The notes: generated by a model not told the origin, from the sequence alone. A stretch of DNA of 64,000 nt from Bacillus alkalicellulosilyticus (GCF_002019795.1 NZ_KV917381.1:71008-135007), one strand, 5' to 3'. Shown: positions 8,368-21,196, numbered from the stretch's first letter. Numbers and translations: made by a program.

Positions 8368-8964
8368 TTAGGAAGAACCGCCTTCTTCTCCTCCGCTTTG
8401 TGAAGCTGGTTTTTGTGTTTGTTCTTGTACGACAGTTGATAAAATTTCACTTACTTGTGCTTTGAAATAAGGACTCTCAAAGGCCTCAGTCATAATCGTC
8501 ATTACTTGTTGTCTGTACTCCTTTGTTTGCATTAAATCAAGTGCAGCCTTTTCCATCTCAGGATCCTTAAGAATAATCATCATCATTTCCTGATACTCTG
8601 GGTCCTTCATAAGTGTTTTGAGCAACTCTTCATTTTCTTTTTGAATACTTTCAGCAAAAGCTTTAGCGAATTCAGGATCTTTCATCGTCTCTTGCCAAAA
8701 TTGTCTGCCTTGTTCTGAAGTTAACGTATCTTGAATGGTTTTTCTTACAAATGCTTGGTCCATGATAATTGCCTGTTGTAACTCTTCGTCTGTAGTCATG
8801 ATTTCTTTAATTGCTTCTTTTCCTTCTTCCGTTTGCAACATATCGACCATCATTTTTTTTGTGCTTTCGTAATCAGGTGTTTGATTAGCACTTGCTTCAG
8901 GCTGTGCACAACCAGCAATAGTAAGAAAGGCTAGTAAAATGAGCAGCTTCCACTTACTCAACAT
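8368..8964 (-). CDS. gerD: spore germination lipoprotein GerD
   Basis: GerD is an inner-membrane lipoprotein needed for clustering of nutrient germinant receptors in the spore. I place the start at the ATG of MLSKWKLLILLAFLTIAGC, preceded by AAAGGAGC; the longer frame starts lack a ribosome site. The lipobox is TIAGC. The mature part is a charged, Met- and Glu-rich helical chain of about 180 residues with recurring Lys-Asp-Pro-Glu motifs (KDPEFAKAF, KDPEYQEM, KDPEMEKA), followed by a flexible Gly/Ser-rich C-terminus ending GGEEGGSS. Its position and reverse orientation between salA and kbaA match B. subtilis. Confidence 0.9.
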   Translation of the reverse strand: MLSKWKLLILLAFLTIAGCAQPEASANQTPDYESTKKMMVDMLQTEEGKEAIKEIMTTDEELQQAIIMDQAFVRKTIQDTLTSEQGRQFWQETMKDPEFAKAFAESIQKENEELLKTLMKDPEYQEMMMIILKDPEMEKAALDLMQTKEYRQQVMTIMTEAFESPYFKAQVSEILSTVVQEQTQKPASQSGGEEGGSS

Positions 8965-9108
8965 AAAAATCTGCTCCTTTCGATCATTTGTCATTAATAT
9001 GAAATGTTTCATCAAAAAATATACATTTGAAACAGGTGTAAACTAGCTTTTTCAATTCACCATTGGTAAAATCATGAGAGCCATATTATTTTTAGAGGAG
9101 CGTTCGCT

Positions 9109-9708
9109 GTGAATAGCCGTAAAGTTGTTTTTTTATTTTTTACTACATTATTACTTGGAAGCATTAGTGGAGCAATTGTTGGAATCACCATTGATTGGGA
9201 AATGTATCTCTCCAAAGGAATACTAAACTTTTTCTTTGGATTTCTTTGGCTTCTTGGAATAAGTGCCGCCTTTAGCTTAATCAGTCAAATGGGATTTTTT
9301 GCTTACCTGACAATCCATCGCTTTGGCTTAGGGTTATTTAAAACGACTAAACTATGGAATAGAGTTCAAATCGTTATCATTGCATTTGTTTTGTTTGACT
9401 TAGCTTATTTACGATATTTAGGGTTTGCGACTGAAACTGAAACCATACTTCATTATTTGATATTGCCTATCCTATTATTAGTATACGGTTTAGTTATTGC
9501 TTATATAAAAGCGAAGGAAACCAATCAAACTGCATTTATCCCTGCGTTATTTTTTATTATTGTTGTAACGACAATTGAATGGGTGCCAGCACTTACCGTA
9601 AACGACCCTAAGTGGCTATGGATTTATTTTACCCCACTTATTATAGGGAATACGTGGCAGTTATTAGTGTTACATCGATTAACTGAAAATAAAAACCAGT
9701 CGAAATAG
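9109..9708 (+). CDS. kbaA: KinB-signalling pathway activation protein KbaA
   Basis: KbaA is a membrane protein needed for normal activity of the KinB sensor kinase that feeds the sporulation phosphorelay. The 199-aa product is almost entirely hydrophobic with about six membrane helices. The first is KVVFLFFTTLLLGSISGAIVG and the last is WLWIYFTPLIIGNTWQLLVLH. GTG at 9109 follows AGAGGAG at a good distance. The gene lies between gerD and pdaB, as in B. subtilis, and ends at a strong terminator facing pdaB. Kinase genes are not in the window. Confidence 0.9.
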   Translation: MNSRKVVFLFFTTLLLGSISGAIVGITIDWEMYLSKGILNFFFGFLWLLGISAAFSLISQMGFFAYLTIHRFGLGLFKTTKLWNRVQIVIIAFVLFDLAYLRYLGFATETETILHYLILPILLLVYGLVIAYIKAKETNQTAFIPALFFIIVVTTIEWVPALTVNDPKWLWIYFTPLIIGNTWQLLVLHRLTENKNQSK

Positions 9709-9711
9709 GAA

Positions 9712-9752
9712 GAGGGTGGGGCAAAAGGTCGTTTAACCTTTTGCCCCACCCT
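9712..9752. terminator. bidirectional terminator, GGGTGG-type hairpin copy 2
   Basis: A perfect 17-bp hairpin (9713-9729 with 9736-9752) lies between the convergent kbaA and pdaB genes. It matches the hairpin at 8268-8311 at most positions, including the AAAAGGT/ACCTTTT core. Confidence 0.85.
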
Positions 9753-9755
9753 TGT

Positions 9756-10514
9756 TTATTTTACTTCTTTAGTTTCTGCTTCTGTGCTAGCCATAAGTTC
9801 GGTGACAGAAACGAACTTATAGCCTTTTTTGCTAAGGTGATCGAGGATAATAGGCAATGCTTTATGTGTTTGTTTTACACTATCCGAAGCGTGGAGAAGT
9901 ATGACGTCACCGTTTTTTGTTTGGGTAACGACATTTTCAACAATAGCGTCAACCCCAGGATTCTCATAATCCTTACCATCGACGCTCCAGTGAATAATAG
10001 AATAGTCTAGGTTTTCCGCAATATTTACTACACGTTTATCAAACTGACCATTCGGAGGTCTTAACAAATTCACTTTCTGTTTTGTAAGGTCTGTTAAAAC
10101 TTGGTGGGAGTGACGGATGTCTTTCTTAATTTTCTCACCATCCCATGAGGGATAATTTTCGTAACGGTATCCGTGGTTCCCTATCTCATGTCCATCCTCT
10201 TTAATTCTATCAATGAGTTCTGGATAGCGCTCAGCCCAAGCAGCCGATACAAAAAATGTTGCATCTATGTTTTTCTCATCTAGTATATCTAAGATAGGTA
10301 CGGCCCGTTGTTCCCCCCAACTTATATTAAAGGTTAACGCAACTTTTTTTTCGTTAACATCACCTTTGTAAAATACTTGTGGTCCCTCAGGTGTGGAGAA
10401 TACCATTAGTTCACTTCTTTCAACAAACAAAATTCCAGCAGTAAAAAATGCAGCCACAATAATAATGGATATTTGCTTTAGTTTCTTGCCATTCCAAACC
10501 CAAAAGAACTTCAT
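9756..10514 (-). CDS. pdaB: polysaccharide deacetylase PdaB, sporulation type
   Basis: PdaB belongs to carbohydrate esterase family 4 and is needed to keep late spores intact. The 252-aa form starts at MKFFWVW after an AGGAGGGG site and has an N-terminal anchor (ISIIIVAAFFTAGILFV). The zinc motif HEIGNHGY, the RPPNGQF motif and the DVILLHASD motif are all present. The first catalytic motif reads VALTFNISWG, so the residue expected to be the catalytic base Asp is Asn (residue 63, codon 10326-10328). From memory, B. subtilis PdaB has TFDISWG there, so this copy may be weakly active or act in a non-catalytic way. Position next to kbaA and upstream of an rRNA operon matches B. subtilis. Confidence 0.88.
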   Translation of the reverse strand: MKFFWVWNGKKLKQISIIIVAAFFTAGILFVERSELMVFSTPEGPQVFYKGDVNEKKVALTFNISWGEQRAVPILDILDEKNIDATFFVSAAWAERYPELIDRIKEDGHEIGNHGYRYENYPSWDGEKIKKDIRHSHQVLTDLTKQKVNLLRPPNGQFDKRVVNIAENLDYSIIHWSVDGKDYENPGVDAIVENVVTQTKNGDVILLHASDSVKQTHKALPIILDHLSKKGYKFVSVTELMASTEAETKEVK

Positions 10515-10646
10515 TTCAACCCCTCCTAGACAACTTCTATTCAATTCAATTTATGCTTTTAAGGACAAGATATGAATAAAAAGAGGGAAAAAAGAAAACA
10601 ATTTTAAAACGATATACAAAGACAAAATTGGTAGAGGTGGAAATTG

Positions 10647-10877
10647 ATGCTAGGTTTTTTGTTGAACAACAAAGAAGTACAAGAGGTAGAATACATGGCA
10701 AAAAAAGAAATGGAGGAGCTTCTACTAGATCTAACAGACCCAAGAATTGATGACGTTGTAAAAAAAGCAATGGAAGAGAAGTATCAGATTATCTTTGGTA
10801 TCTATCGGAGGTTTGCTTCACCAAAGGAATGTGCTAAGTACATACGAACTCCGCAAGACCGTAGAATGAAACAATAA
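10647..10877 (+). CDS. conserved-looking small soluble protein, 76 aa
   Basis: The 76-aa protein is charged and probably helical: MAKKEMEELLLDLTDPRIDDVVKKAMEEKYQIIFGIYRRFASPKECAKYIRTPQDRRMKQ covers most of it in three or four helices. A good ribosome site (AGAGGTGG) precedes the ATG. It has no signal peptide, membrane helix or known motif. It sits between pdaB and the rRNA promoters; a short AAGGTG/CACCTT hairpin follows its stop and runs into the -35 box of the first rRNA promoter. The function is unknown. Confidence 0.65.
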   Translation: MLGFLLNNKEVQEVEYMAKKEMEELLLDLTDPRIDDVVKKAMEEKYQIIFGIYRRFASPKECAKYIRTPQDRRMKQ

Positions 10878-10896
10878 AAAAAGGTGGAAATTCACC

Positions 10897-10925
10897 TTGA
10901 CTCGATAATAAGAGCGTGTTATAGT
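10897..10925 (+). promoter_or_regulatory. rRNA operon promoter P1
   Basis: TTGACT (10897-10902) and TATAGT (10920-10925) are separated by 17 bases, a good SigA promoter upstream of the 16S gene. Confidence 0.75.
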
Positions 10926-10981
10926 ATTCAATACCGCCAAGGTTGATGCAAAGAAACGTTATAACTTTTTAAAAGAAGTTG

Positions 10982-11011
10982 TTGACATTAACTTTGAAGG
11001 TGTGATATTAT
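10982..11011 (+). promoter_or_regulatory. rRNA operon promoter P2
   Basis: TTGACA (10982-10987) and TATTAT (11006-11011) are separated by 18 bases. Tandem promoters about 90 bp apart are typical of Bacillus rRNA operons. The leader then carries a boxA-like AGCTCTTTGAAAA (11056-11068). Confidence 0.8.
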
Positions 11012-11152
11012 ATAAAAGTCGCCGTTAGGACAAGCTGTTCATCGGATGACGAAATAGCTCTTTGAAAACTGAACAGAACAAAGCCAAGCGAAAGAGATAC
11101 ATGATATCTCGTCAATTTTTTTAAAGAAACTTAAGAGCTTAATCAACTCACT

Positions 11153-15997
<4,845 letters not shown>

Positions 15998-16077
15998 ATA
16001 AATAAGACGAAGATTGACTACAATGCATACTATCTAGTTTTGAGAGATCACGTAAGTGATGTTTCAATTACATAAGG

Positions 16078-16193
<116 letters not shown>

Positions 16194-16224
16194 CTTTTCC
16201 AATTTTATTCCTTACCAAGCACAT

Positions 16225-16300
16225 TCCACAGTAGCTCAGTTGGTAGAGCAATCGGCTGTTAACCGATCGGTCGCAGGTTCGAGTCCTGCCTGTGGAGCCA
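16225..16300 (+). tRNA. tRNA-Asn (GTT)
   Basis: Acceptor TCCACAG/CTGTGGA, T-arm GGTTCGAGTCC, anticodon loop with GTT and encoded CCA are all present. It is probably co-transcribed with the rRNA operon. Confidence 0.97.
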
Positions 16301-16304
16301 TTTT

Positions 16305-16380
<76 letters not shown>

Positions 16381-16398
16381 GGTTGAATCTATTAATAT

Positions 16399-16424
16399 GA
16401 CTTCAGAATATAGAGGTCTTTTTT
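16399..16424 (+). terminator. weak hairpin with T-run ending the first tRNA pair
   Basis: GACTTC and GAGGTC can pair (with a G-T pair) around an 8-nt loop and are followed by six T. The stem is short, so read-through is likely. Confidence 0.4.
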
Positions 16425-16458
16425 ATTTGTTTATGTCCACATTTGGAAATAATATATA

Positions 16459-16487
16459 TTGAAAAAAAGTAAAACGTTAGTTATAAT
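16459..16487 (+). promoter_or_regulatory. SigA promoter of the second tRNA cluster
   Basis: TTGAAA (16459-16464) and TATAAT (16482-16487) are separated by exactly 17 bases, 22 bp before tRNA-Glu. Confidence 0.8.
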
Positions 16488-16508
16488 ATAATTCGTCAGT
16501 TAATAAAT

Positions 16509-16583
16509 GGCCCGTTGGTCAAGCGGTTAAGACACCGCCCTTTCACGGCGGTAACACGGGTTCGAATCCCGTACGGGTCACCA
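16509..16583 (+). tRNA. tRNA-Glu (TTC)
   Basis: Acceptor GGCCCGT/ACGGGTC, anticodon TTC in loop CTTTCAC, T-arm GGTTCGAATCC, encoded CCA. It is the first gene after the promoter at 16459. Confidence 0.97.
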
Positions 16584-16591
16584 ACTAGTAT

Positions 16592-16667
<76 letters not shown>

Positions 16668-16693
16668 AGCCAACTACGTTGTATAATCAATCA

Positions 16694-16750
16694 TGCAGGT
16701 TTGCGACGAGGAATTAAACTTCAATGATTAAACTTGAAGACGCAGGAGCA
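16694..16750 (+). repeat. dispersed TGCAG-TTTGCGACGAG motif, copy B
   Basis: It begins TGCAGGTTTGCGACGAGGAA and ends CGCAGGAGCA like the copy in the 16S-23S spacer. The middle holds a CTTCAA/TTGAAG hairpin that copy A lacks. It fills most of the unusually long 141-bp gap between tRNA-Thr and tRNA-Tyr. Confidence 0.5.
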
Positions 16751-16808
16751 TATTTCTACTACATTGAGTAATCATCCTGTAGACAAGCAATTATACGTAT
16801 ATAAACGC

Positions 16809-16892
16809 GGAGGGGTAGCGAAGTGGCTAAACGCGGCGGACTGTAAATCCGCTCCTTAGGGTTCGGCGGTTCGAATCCGTCCCCCTCCACCA
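16809..16892 (+). tRNA. tRNA-Tyr (GTA)
   Basis: An 84-nt class II tRNA with a long variable arm, acceptor GGAGGGG/CCCCTCC, anticodon GTA, encoded CCA. Confidence 0.97.
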
Positions 16893-16901
16893 TTTAAGTT
16901 T

Positions 16902-16976
16902 TGGGCTATAGCCAAGCGGTAAGGCAACGGACTTTGACTCCGTCATGCGCTGGTTCGAATCCAGCTAGCCCAGCCA
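16902..16976 (+). tRNA. tRNA-Gln (TTG)
   Basis: Acceptor TGGGCTA/TAGCCCA, anticodon TTG in loop CTTTGAC, encoded CCA. It begins 9 bp after tRNA-Tyr. Confidence 0.97.
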
Positions 16977-16979
16977 TTA

Positions 16980-17055
16980 GAGCCATTAGCTCAGTTGGTA
17001 GAGCATCTGACTTTTAATCAGAGGGTCGAAGGTTCGAATCCTTCATGGCTCACCA
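16980..17055 (+). tRNA. tRNA-Lys (TTT)
   Basis: Acceptor GAGCCAT/ATGGCTC, anticodon TTT in loop CTTTTAA, encoded CCA. Confidence 0.97.
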
Positions 17056-17094
17056 TTTTCTAATGTAATACATAGAGATAAAGTATAAGTTGTT

Positions 17095-17169
17095 GCGGAA
17101 GTAGTTCAGTGGTAGAACACCACCTTGCCAAGGTGGGGGTCGCGGGTTCGAATCCCGTCTTCCGCTCCA
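17095..17169 (+). tRNA. tRNA-Gly (GCC)
   Basis: Acceptor GCGGAAG/CTTCCGC, anticodon GCC in loop TTGCCAA, encoded CCA. Confidence 0.97.
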
Positions 17170-17174
17170 GTTAC

Positions 17175-17248
17175 GCGGGTGTAGTTTAGTGGTAAAACCT
17201 CAGCCTTCCAAGCTGATGATGTGAGTTCGATTCTCATCACCCGCTCCA
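17175..17248 (+). tRNA. tRNA-Gly (TCC)
   Basis: Acceptor GCGGGTG/CACCCGC, anticodon TCC in loop CTTCCAA, encoded CCA. It lies 5 bp after tRNA-Gly (GCC). Confidence 0.97.
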
Positions 17249-17304
17249 CTAATTTAGTATCACACTTTTACTGATTTCTCATAGTATAAAGAGTAACCAG
17301 AAAT

Positions 17305-17353
17305 ACCTACTTTTAAATAAACATCATTAATACTTCGGGGCCTTAGCTCAGCT
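17305..17353 (+). repeat. 49-bp partial duplication with the 5' end of tRNA-Ala
   Basis: This segment matches 17435-17483 at 47 of 49 positions. The matching part covers 32 bp of upstream DNA and the first 17 nt of tRNA-Ala (GGGGCCTTAGCTCAGCT), then stops inside the D-loop. It cannot form a tRNA. The 81 bp between the two copies (17354-17434) show no gene. Confidence 0.9.
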
Positions 17354-17466
17354 ACGAGCAGTAACGTCTTGAAAGAACTGCGAGTTGTTTCGACGCATTT
17401 TCTTCAAGAAAAGCTTGTAGAGGAAGAAACAGGGACCTACTTTTGAATAAACATCGTTAATACTTC

Positions 17467-17542
17467 GGGGCCTTAGCTCAGCTGGGAGAGCGCCTGCCTT
17501 GCACGCAGGAGGTCAGCGGTTCGATCCCGCTAGGCTCCACCA
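17467..17542 (+). tRNA. tRNA-Ala (TGC)
   Basis: Acceptor GGGGCCT/AGGCTCC contains the G3-U70 pair that marks alanine tRNAs. The anticodon is TGC in loop CTTGCAC and CCA is encoded. It is the last tRNA of the array. Confidence 0.97.
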
Positions 17543-17557
17543 AACATACATAATAAT

Positions 17558-17588
17558 CCTTAGCGCTTCTTGGTGCTAAGGTTTTTTT
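17558..17588 (+). terminator. intrinsic terminator of the tRNA array
   Basis: CCTTAGC and GCTAAGG, with extra pairs inside, form a strong stem directly followed by seven T. Confidence 0.9.
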
Positions 17589-17738
17589 GTGTATTAGCTA
17601 TCTATAACTGGGTTTCCTTTTTCATGAGATTGTAGGACATCTTGATTTACATCGACGTTTTTAGATTTGTTGAAAAATGAATAATTGGAAAAACGCCCCT
17701 GTCTAATTTGATTCATGTTAAAATAAATACGTGAGAAA

Positions 17739-17765
17739 TGTAACGTTAACGTCGGTTGATTCGTA
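17739..17765 (+). promoter_or_regulatory. candidate SigW (ECF) promoter of sigW
   Basis: TGTAAC (17739-17744) and CGTA (17762-17765), 17 bases apart, resemble the SigW pattern TGAAAC-16-CGTA. This would give the autoregulation known in B. subtilis. The -35 box has one change and the spacer is one base long. Confidence 0.55.
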
Positions 17766-17798
17766 TATAGAATAAACCGCTTAAGCGGAGGGTAGAAA

Positions 17799-18362
17799 AT
17801 GGAACTTGTGATAAAGAGAATTATAAACGATGTAAAAAATGGGGATCAGCAAGCTTTTGCAGAATTAGTTGATTTATATAAGGATAAAGTCTATCAAATT
17901 TCATACCGGATGGTTGGGAATGTACATGAGGCACAGGACATAGCACAAGAAGCCTTTTTACGAGCATACACCAATATAGATAGTTATGATACCAATCGAA
18001 AATTTTCTACGTGGCTCTTTCGAATAGCAACTAACCTTTCGATTGACCGGCTTCGGAAGCGAAAGCCAGATTACTATTTAGATGAAGAAATCAAAGATAG
18101 TGAAGGGTTAACGATGCAGTCGCAAATAGCAGCTGACCAAGAGTTACCTGAAGACCAAGTAGTGACGCTGGAAATGCAAGAATGGATTCAAGATGCGATT
18201 CATAAGTTACCGCCAAAGTATAGAGCGGCTATTATCCTTAAATATATAGAAGATTTATCATTAAAAGAGATTAGTGAAATATTAAATTTACCTGAGACTA
18301 CAATAAAAACACGTGTTCATCGTGGAAGAGAAGCATTACGAAAAAGTTTAGGAAATGTATAG
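17799..18362 (+). CDS. sigW: ECF RNA polymerase sigma factor SigW
   Basis: SigW directs genes that protect the cell envelope against antibiotics, bacteriocins and alkali. The 187-aa protein has sigma region 2 (DKVYQISYRMVGNVHEAQDIAQEAFLRAY and FSTWLFRIATNLSIDRLRKRKP) and region 4 (LPPKYRAAIILKYIEDLSLKEISEILNLPETTIKTRVHRGR), the normal ECF layout with no extra domain. ATG follows CGGAGGG. It is followed 14 bp later by its anti-sigma factor, as in B. subtilis. A SigW-type promoter precedes it, and another near-perfect one precedes pspA at 49640. Confidence 0.95.
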   Translation: MELVIKRIINDVKNGDQQAFAELVDLYKDKVYQISYRMVGNVHEAQDIAQEAFLRAYTNIDSYDTNRKFSTWLFRIATNLSIDRLRKRKPDYYLDEEIKDSEGLTMQSQIAADQELPEDQVVTLEMQEWIQDAIHKLPPKYRAAIILKYIEDLSLKEISEILNLPETTIKTRVHRGREALRKSLGNV

Positions 18363-18376
18363 AAGGGGTGGACAAG

Positions 18377-19015
18377 ATGAGCTGTAAAGCTACTTATAAC
18401 GAACTAATTAATAAATATATAGACGGTGAAGCAAGCGAACAGGAGAAAGACGAGCTTCATAAACATCTCGAGCAATGTCCTTCTTGTAAGTCGCATTACC
18501 TTGAATTAAAGAAAGCAATTGCTTTTATTCAGAGCTCTTCTCATATTGCTGCGCCAGTGAATTTTACGGAAAATGTAATGAGTCAACTACCTAAACGCAA
18601 AGCGAAGGTAGCCTGGAAACAATGGATTAAAAGACATCCATTTGCGGTTTCAGCAGCTGTTTTCTTTCTATTAATGTCATCTAGTGTGTTTTCATTCTGG
18701 AATAGTAACACTGATGAATTGATGGTTACAGGTGCAGCAAACTTACAGATTGATAAGGAGCGAGCTGCTGTTGTTGTGCCAGAGGGTGAAGTGGTTGAGG
18801 GAGATTTAACAGTTAGAAATGGGACGCTACAAGTCGACGGAGAAGTGAGAGGAAATGTACTGCTCATTAATAGCGAACAGTACTTAGCATCGGCTGGTTC
18901 CGTCACAGGAGAAATTGAAGAGGTCAATCAAATGTTAGATTGGGTATGGTATCATATTAAGAATTTCTTCGTTGATGTCGTTAGCTTCATCGATGAACCA
19001 ACAGAAGAGTCGTAA
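18377..19015 (+). CDS. rsiW: anti-sigma-W factor RsiW
   Basis: RsiW holds SigW at the membrane until it is cut by regulated proteolysis. I use the ATG giving MSCKATYNELINKYIDG, which lies 6 bases after AAGGGGTGG; a GTG at 18368 lies inside the ribosome site. The cytoplasmic part has the zinc anti-sigma motif HKHLEQCPSC (His30, Cys34, Cys37). A single membrane helix is near residues 89-107 (FAVSAAVFFLLMSSSVFSF). The extracytoplasmic part is about 105 residues, longest in its beta-rich segment VPEGEVVEGDLTVRNGT, which looks like a bactofilin-like turn pattern. It is co-transcribed with sigW. Confidence 0.93.
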   Translation: MSCKATYNELINKYIDGEASEQEKDELHKHLEQCPSCKSHYLELKKAIAFIQSSSHIAAPVNFTENVMSQLPKRKAKVAWKQWIKRHPFAVSAAVFFLLMSSSVFSFWNSNTDELMVTGAANLQIDKERAAVVVPEGEVVEGDLTVRNGTLQVDGEVRGNVLLINSEQYLASAGSVTGEIEEVNQMLDWVWYHIKNFFVDVVSFIDEPTEES

Positions 19016-19036
19016 CACGATTGCTGTTATAAATTA

Positions 19037-19045
19037 TGTTATAAT
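19037..19045 (+). promoter_or_regulatory. extended -10 promoter upstream of cdaA
   Basis: TGTTATAAT is a perfect extended -10 element (TG-N-TATAAT). No good -35 box lies at the right distance. It could give cdaA a SigW-independent start. Confidence 0.45.
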
Positions 19046-19102
19046 GAGAAGGATATACTAAAAGAGAAAATCACAGTATGTGTGTTAGTTTGGAGGAAGG
19101 GT

Positions 19103-19927
19103 ATGTTTCCTGGTGAAGACTTTCAGCTACTAAGATATTTAGTGCAAATTATAGATATATTAGTAGTTACGTTTGTTATTTATAAATTGATTATGATTAT
19201 AAAGGGAACAAGAGCTGTACAGCTAGTCAAAGGGATATCAGTAATTTTAGCTGTTTGGTTCTTGAGTTCGTTTTTTGGCTTGCGAACACTACAGTTCCTT
19301 ATGCAACAAGTTGTAACATTCGGACTGCTTGGGATTATTATTATATTTCAGCCCGAGTTAAGAAGAGGATTGGAACAAATCGGGAGAGGGCGTTTTTTCG
19401 GAAGAACGAATGTTGTTGAAGAGGAAGAAGCATCTCGCTCAATTGATGCCATTGTGAAATCGGCGACCTATATGGCTAAACGAAGAATAGGTGCGTTAAT
19501 TTCGATAGAGCGCGAAACGGGTATGAATGACTATGTTGAAACAGGGATAGGTATGAATTCTACCTTAACATCAGAATTGTTAATTAACATCTTTATTCCA
19601 AATACCCCTCTTCATGATGGTGCAGTCATTATTAAGGGTAATAAAATCCTAGCCGCTGCTTGTTATTTGCCTCTTTCTGAAAATCCATTCATCTCCAAAG
19701 AATTGGGGACAAGACACCGAGCAGCATTAGGAATAAGTGAAGTCTCCGATAGTATTACTTTGGTCGTTTCTGAGGAAACAGGTGCCATATCACTCACAAA
19801 GAGTGGGGAACTCCATCGAGATTTAAATGAAGAACAATTACGACAATTGTTAGAAAAAGAATTAATAGATGAAATGAAGCATGTAACCACGTCCCGCTGG
19901 CAGTGGGGAGGGAAGAAGAATGAATAA
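19103..19927 (+). CDS. cdaA: diadenylate cyclase CdaA
   Basis: CdaA makes c-di-AMP from two ATP and is the main housekeeping cyclase, important for potassium and wall balance. The 274-aa form starts at MFPGEDF, after GGAGGAAGG; an upstream GTG lies before the ribosome site. Three membrane helices cover about residues 10-80 (IIDILVVTFVIYKLIMII, GISVILAVWFLSSFF, VVTFGLLGIIIIF). The DAC domain follows, with the catalytic motifs LHDGAVII and GTRHRAALGISE intact. It overlaps cdaR by 8 bp and leads into glmM, the conserved cdaA-cdaR-glmM unit. Confidence 0.95.
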   Translation: MFPGEDFQLLRYLVQIIDILVVTFVIYKLIMIIKGTRAVQLVKGISVILAVWFLSSFFGLRTLQFLMQQVVTFGLLGIIIIFQPELRRGLEQIGRGRFFGRTNVVEEEEASRSIDAIVKSATYMAKRRIGALISIERETGMNDYVETGIGMNSTLTSELLINIFIPNTPLHDGAVIIKGNKILAAACYLPLSENPFISKELGTRHRAALGISEVSDSITLVVSEETGAISLTKSGELHRDLNEEQLRQLLEKELIDEMKHVTTSRWQWGGKKNE

Positions 19928-21161
19928 ACTGTTTGAAAATCGTTGGTTTTTAAAGATCTTTGCTTTTTTCATTGCACTGATGCTATTTTTAATGGTTAAT
20001 TTGGATAATTTACATAACCAACCAGGTGCGGTACTCCCACCAATAAGTGAAGGGACATTCCAAATTGAAGATGTGAAGTTAGACGCTATCTTTGATGAAG
20101 AACGTTTTGCAATCATGGAAATGACAGAATCTGTTCAGGTAAATTTGAGAGGACAACAAAGCTCAATTATGATGTTCCAACTCGCTAGACCATCTTATGA
20201 AGTATATGTTGACTTAAGTGGCAAAGAAGCCGGGGTTCACCATGTGCCGATTCAATATCGGAATTTTCCGGGGGACTTATCGGTCAGTATTCAGCCTCAA
20301 ACAGCTAGAGTTATTTTACAGGAAAAAAAGACGGTTTCTATTCCGGTAGAAGTGGATATTGTTAATGAAGGGGAAATTGCAGAAGGCTATTCAATAGGAA
20401 CGGCAATAGTAAACCCTGTAAATGTGGAGATTACTGCAGCTGAGGATTTAATCGACCAAGTAGCAATTGCTAAAGTATACGTCGATGTGGCTGGAGCAGA
20501 TGAAACGATTGAAAAAGGCGCTCCTGTAAAGATTTATGACCATGCTGGAAATGAGTTGCATTTGGATGTTGACCCAGCTGTTGTCGATGTGAGAGTTCCG
20601 ATAACAAGCCCATTTAAAAGTGTTCCATACAAAATTTCAAGAGAGGGACAGTTACCACAAGGTGTAAGTATCAGTTCTATCGTTTCTACACCAAAAGAAG
20701 TGACGATTTATGGACCACAAGATGTTCTTAACGAAATTTCGGTTTTAGAAGGAATTACACTTAACCTAGACGACTTAACTGAAAGTCAAACTGTTGAGTT
20801 AGCTGTACCTGTTCCAGATGGAGTTGAGTCGGTTGAACCTGGTTTTATTGAGGTGACCATCGAGTTAACTGAGGAAGAGTCGATTACGATGGAAAGTATG
20901 CCGATAGAGATTACCGGGACTCCAGCTACAACGATAGTGGCATTTGTAGAACCTGAATTTGAAGAAGTATCGTTGACGATAAGAGGAGCACAATCACTCT
21001 TAGAAAAAATTAGACCAGAAGATATACAGATATATATTGATGTAAGTCAGTTAGCACCTGGGGAGCATGAAGTCCCTATACAAGTTGTAGGGCCGCAAAA
21101 CCTGGTGTTTACTCCAAGTCAAACAACTGTAAAAGTGAGCGTTTCTGAAATCGAGTCATAA
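19920..21161 (+). CDS. cdaR: CdaA regulatory protein CdaR (YbbR-domain protein)
   Basis: CdaR is a membrane-anchored extracellular protein that binds CdaA and adjusts its activity. The 413-aa product has one N-terminal helix (WFLKIFAFFIALMLFLMV), then four YbbR repeats of about 80-90 residues, recognisable by the recurring V-x-V-x-L pattern and boundaries such as PFKSVPYKI and ESITMESMPIEITG. The ATG at 19920 lies inside the end of cdaA, so translation is coupled. glmM follows after 35 bp. Nothing unusual is seen. Confidence 0.93.
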   Translation: MNKLFENRWFLKIFAFFIALMLFLMVNLDNLHNQPGAVLPPISEGTFQIEDVKLDAIFDEERFAIMEMTESVQVNLRGQQSSIMMFQLARPSYEVYVDLSGKEAGVHHVPIQYRNFPGDLSVSIQPQTARVILQEKKTVSIPVEVDIVNEGEIAEGYSIGTAIVNPVNVEITAAEDLIDQVAIAKVYVDVAGADETIEKGAPVKIYDHAGNELHLDVDPAVVDVRVPITSPFKSVPYKISREGQLPQGVSISSIVSTPKEVTIYGPQDVLNEISVLEGITLNLDDLTESQTVELAVPVPDGVESVEPGFIEVTIELTEEESITMESMPIEITGTPATTIVAFVEPEFEEVSLTIRGAQSLLEKIRPEDIQIYIDVSQLAPGEHEVPIQVVGPQNLVFTPSQTTVKVSVSEIES

Positions 21162-21196
21162 AGTGGAAGAATGAATCATTTAAGGAGAGATAAAGG

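Noticed and set aside
17354-17434. 81-bp insert in the tRNA-Ala duplication as a tRNA gene
   Set aside because: It cannot form a cloverleaf and lacks a T-arm sequence.
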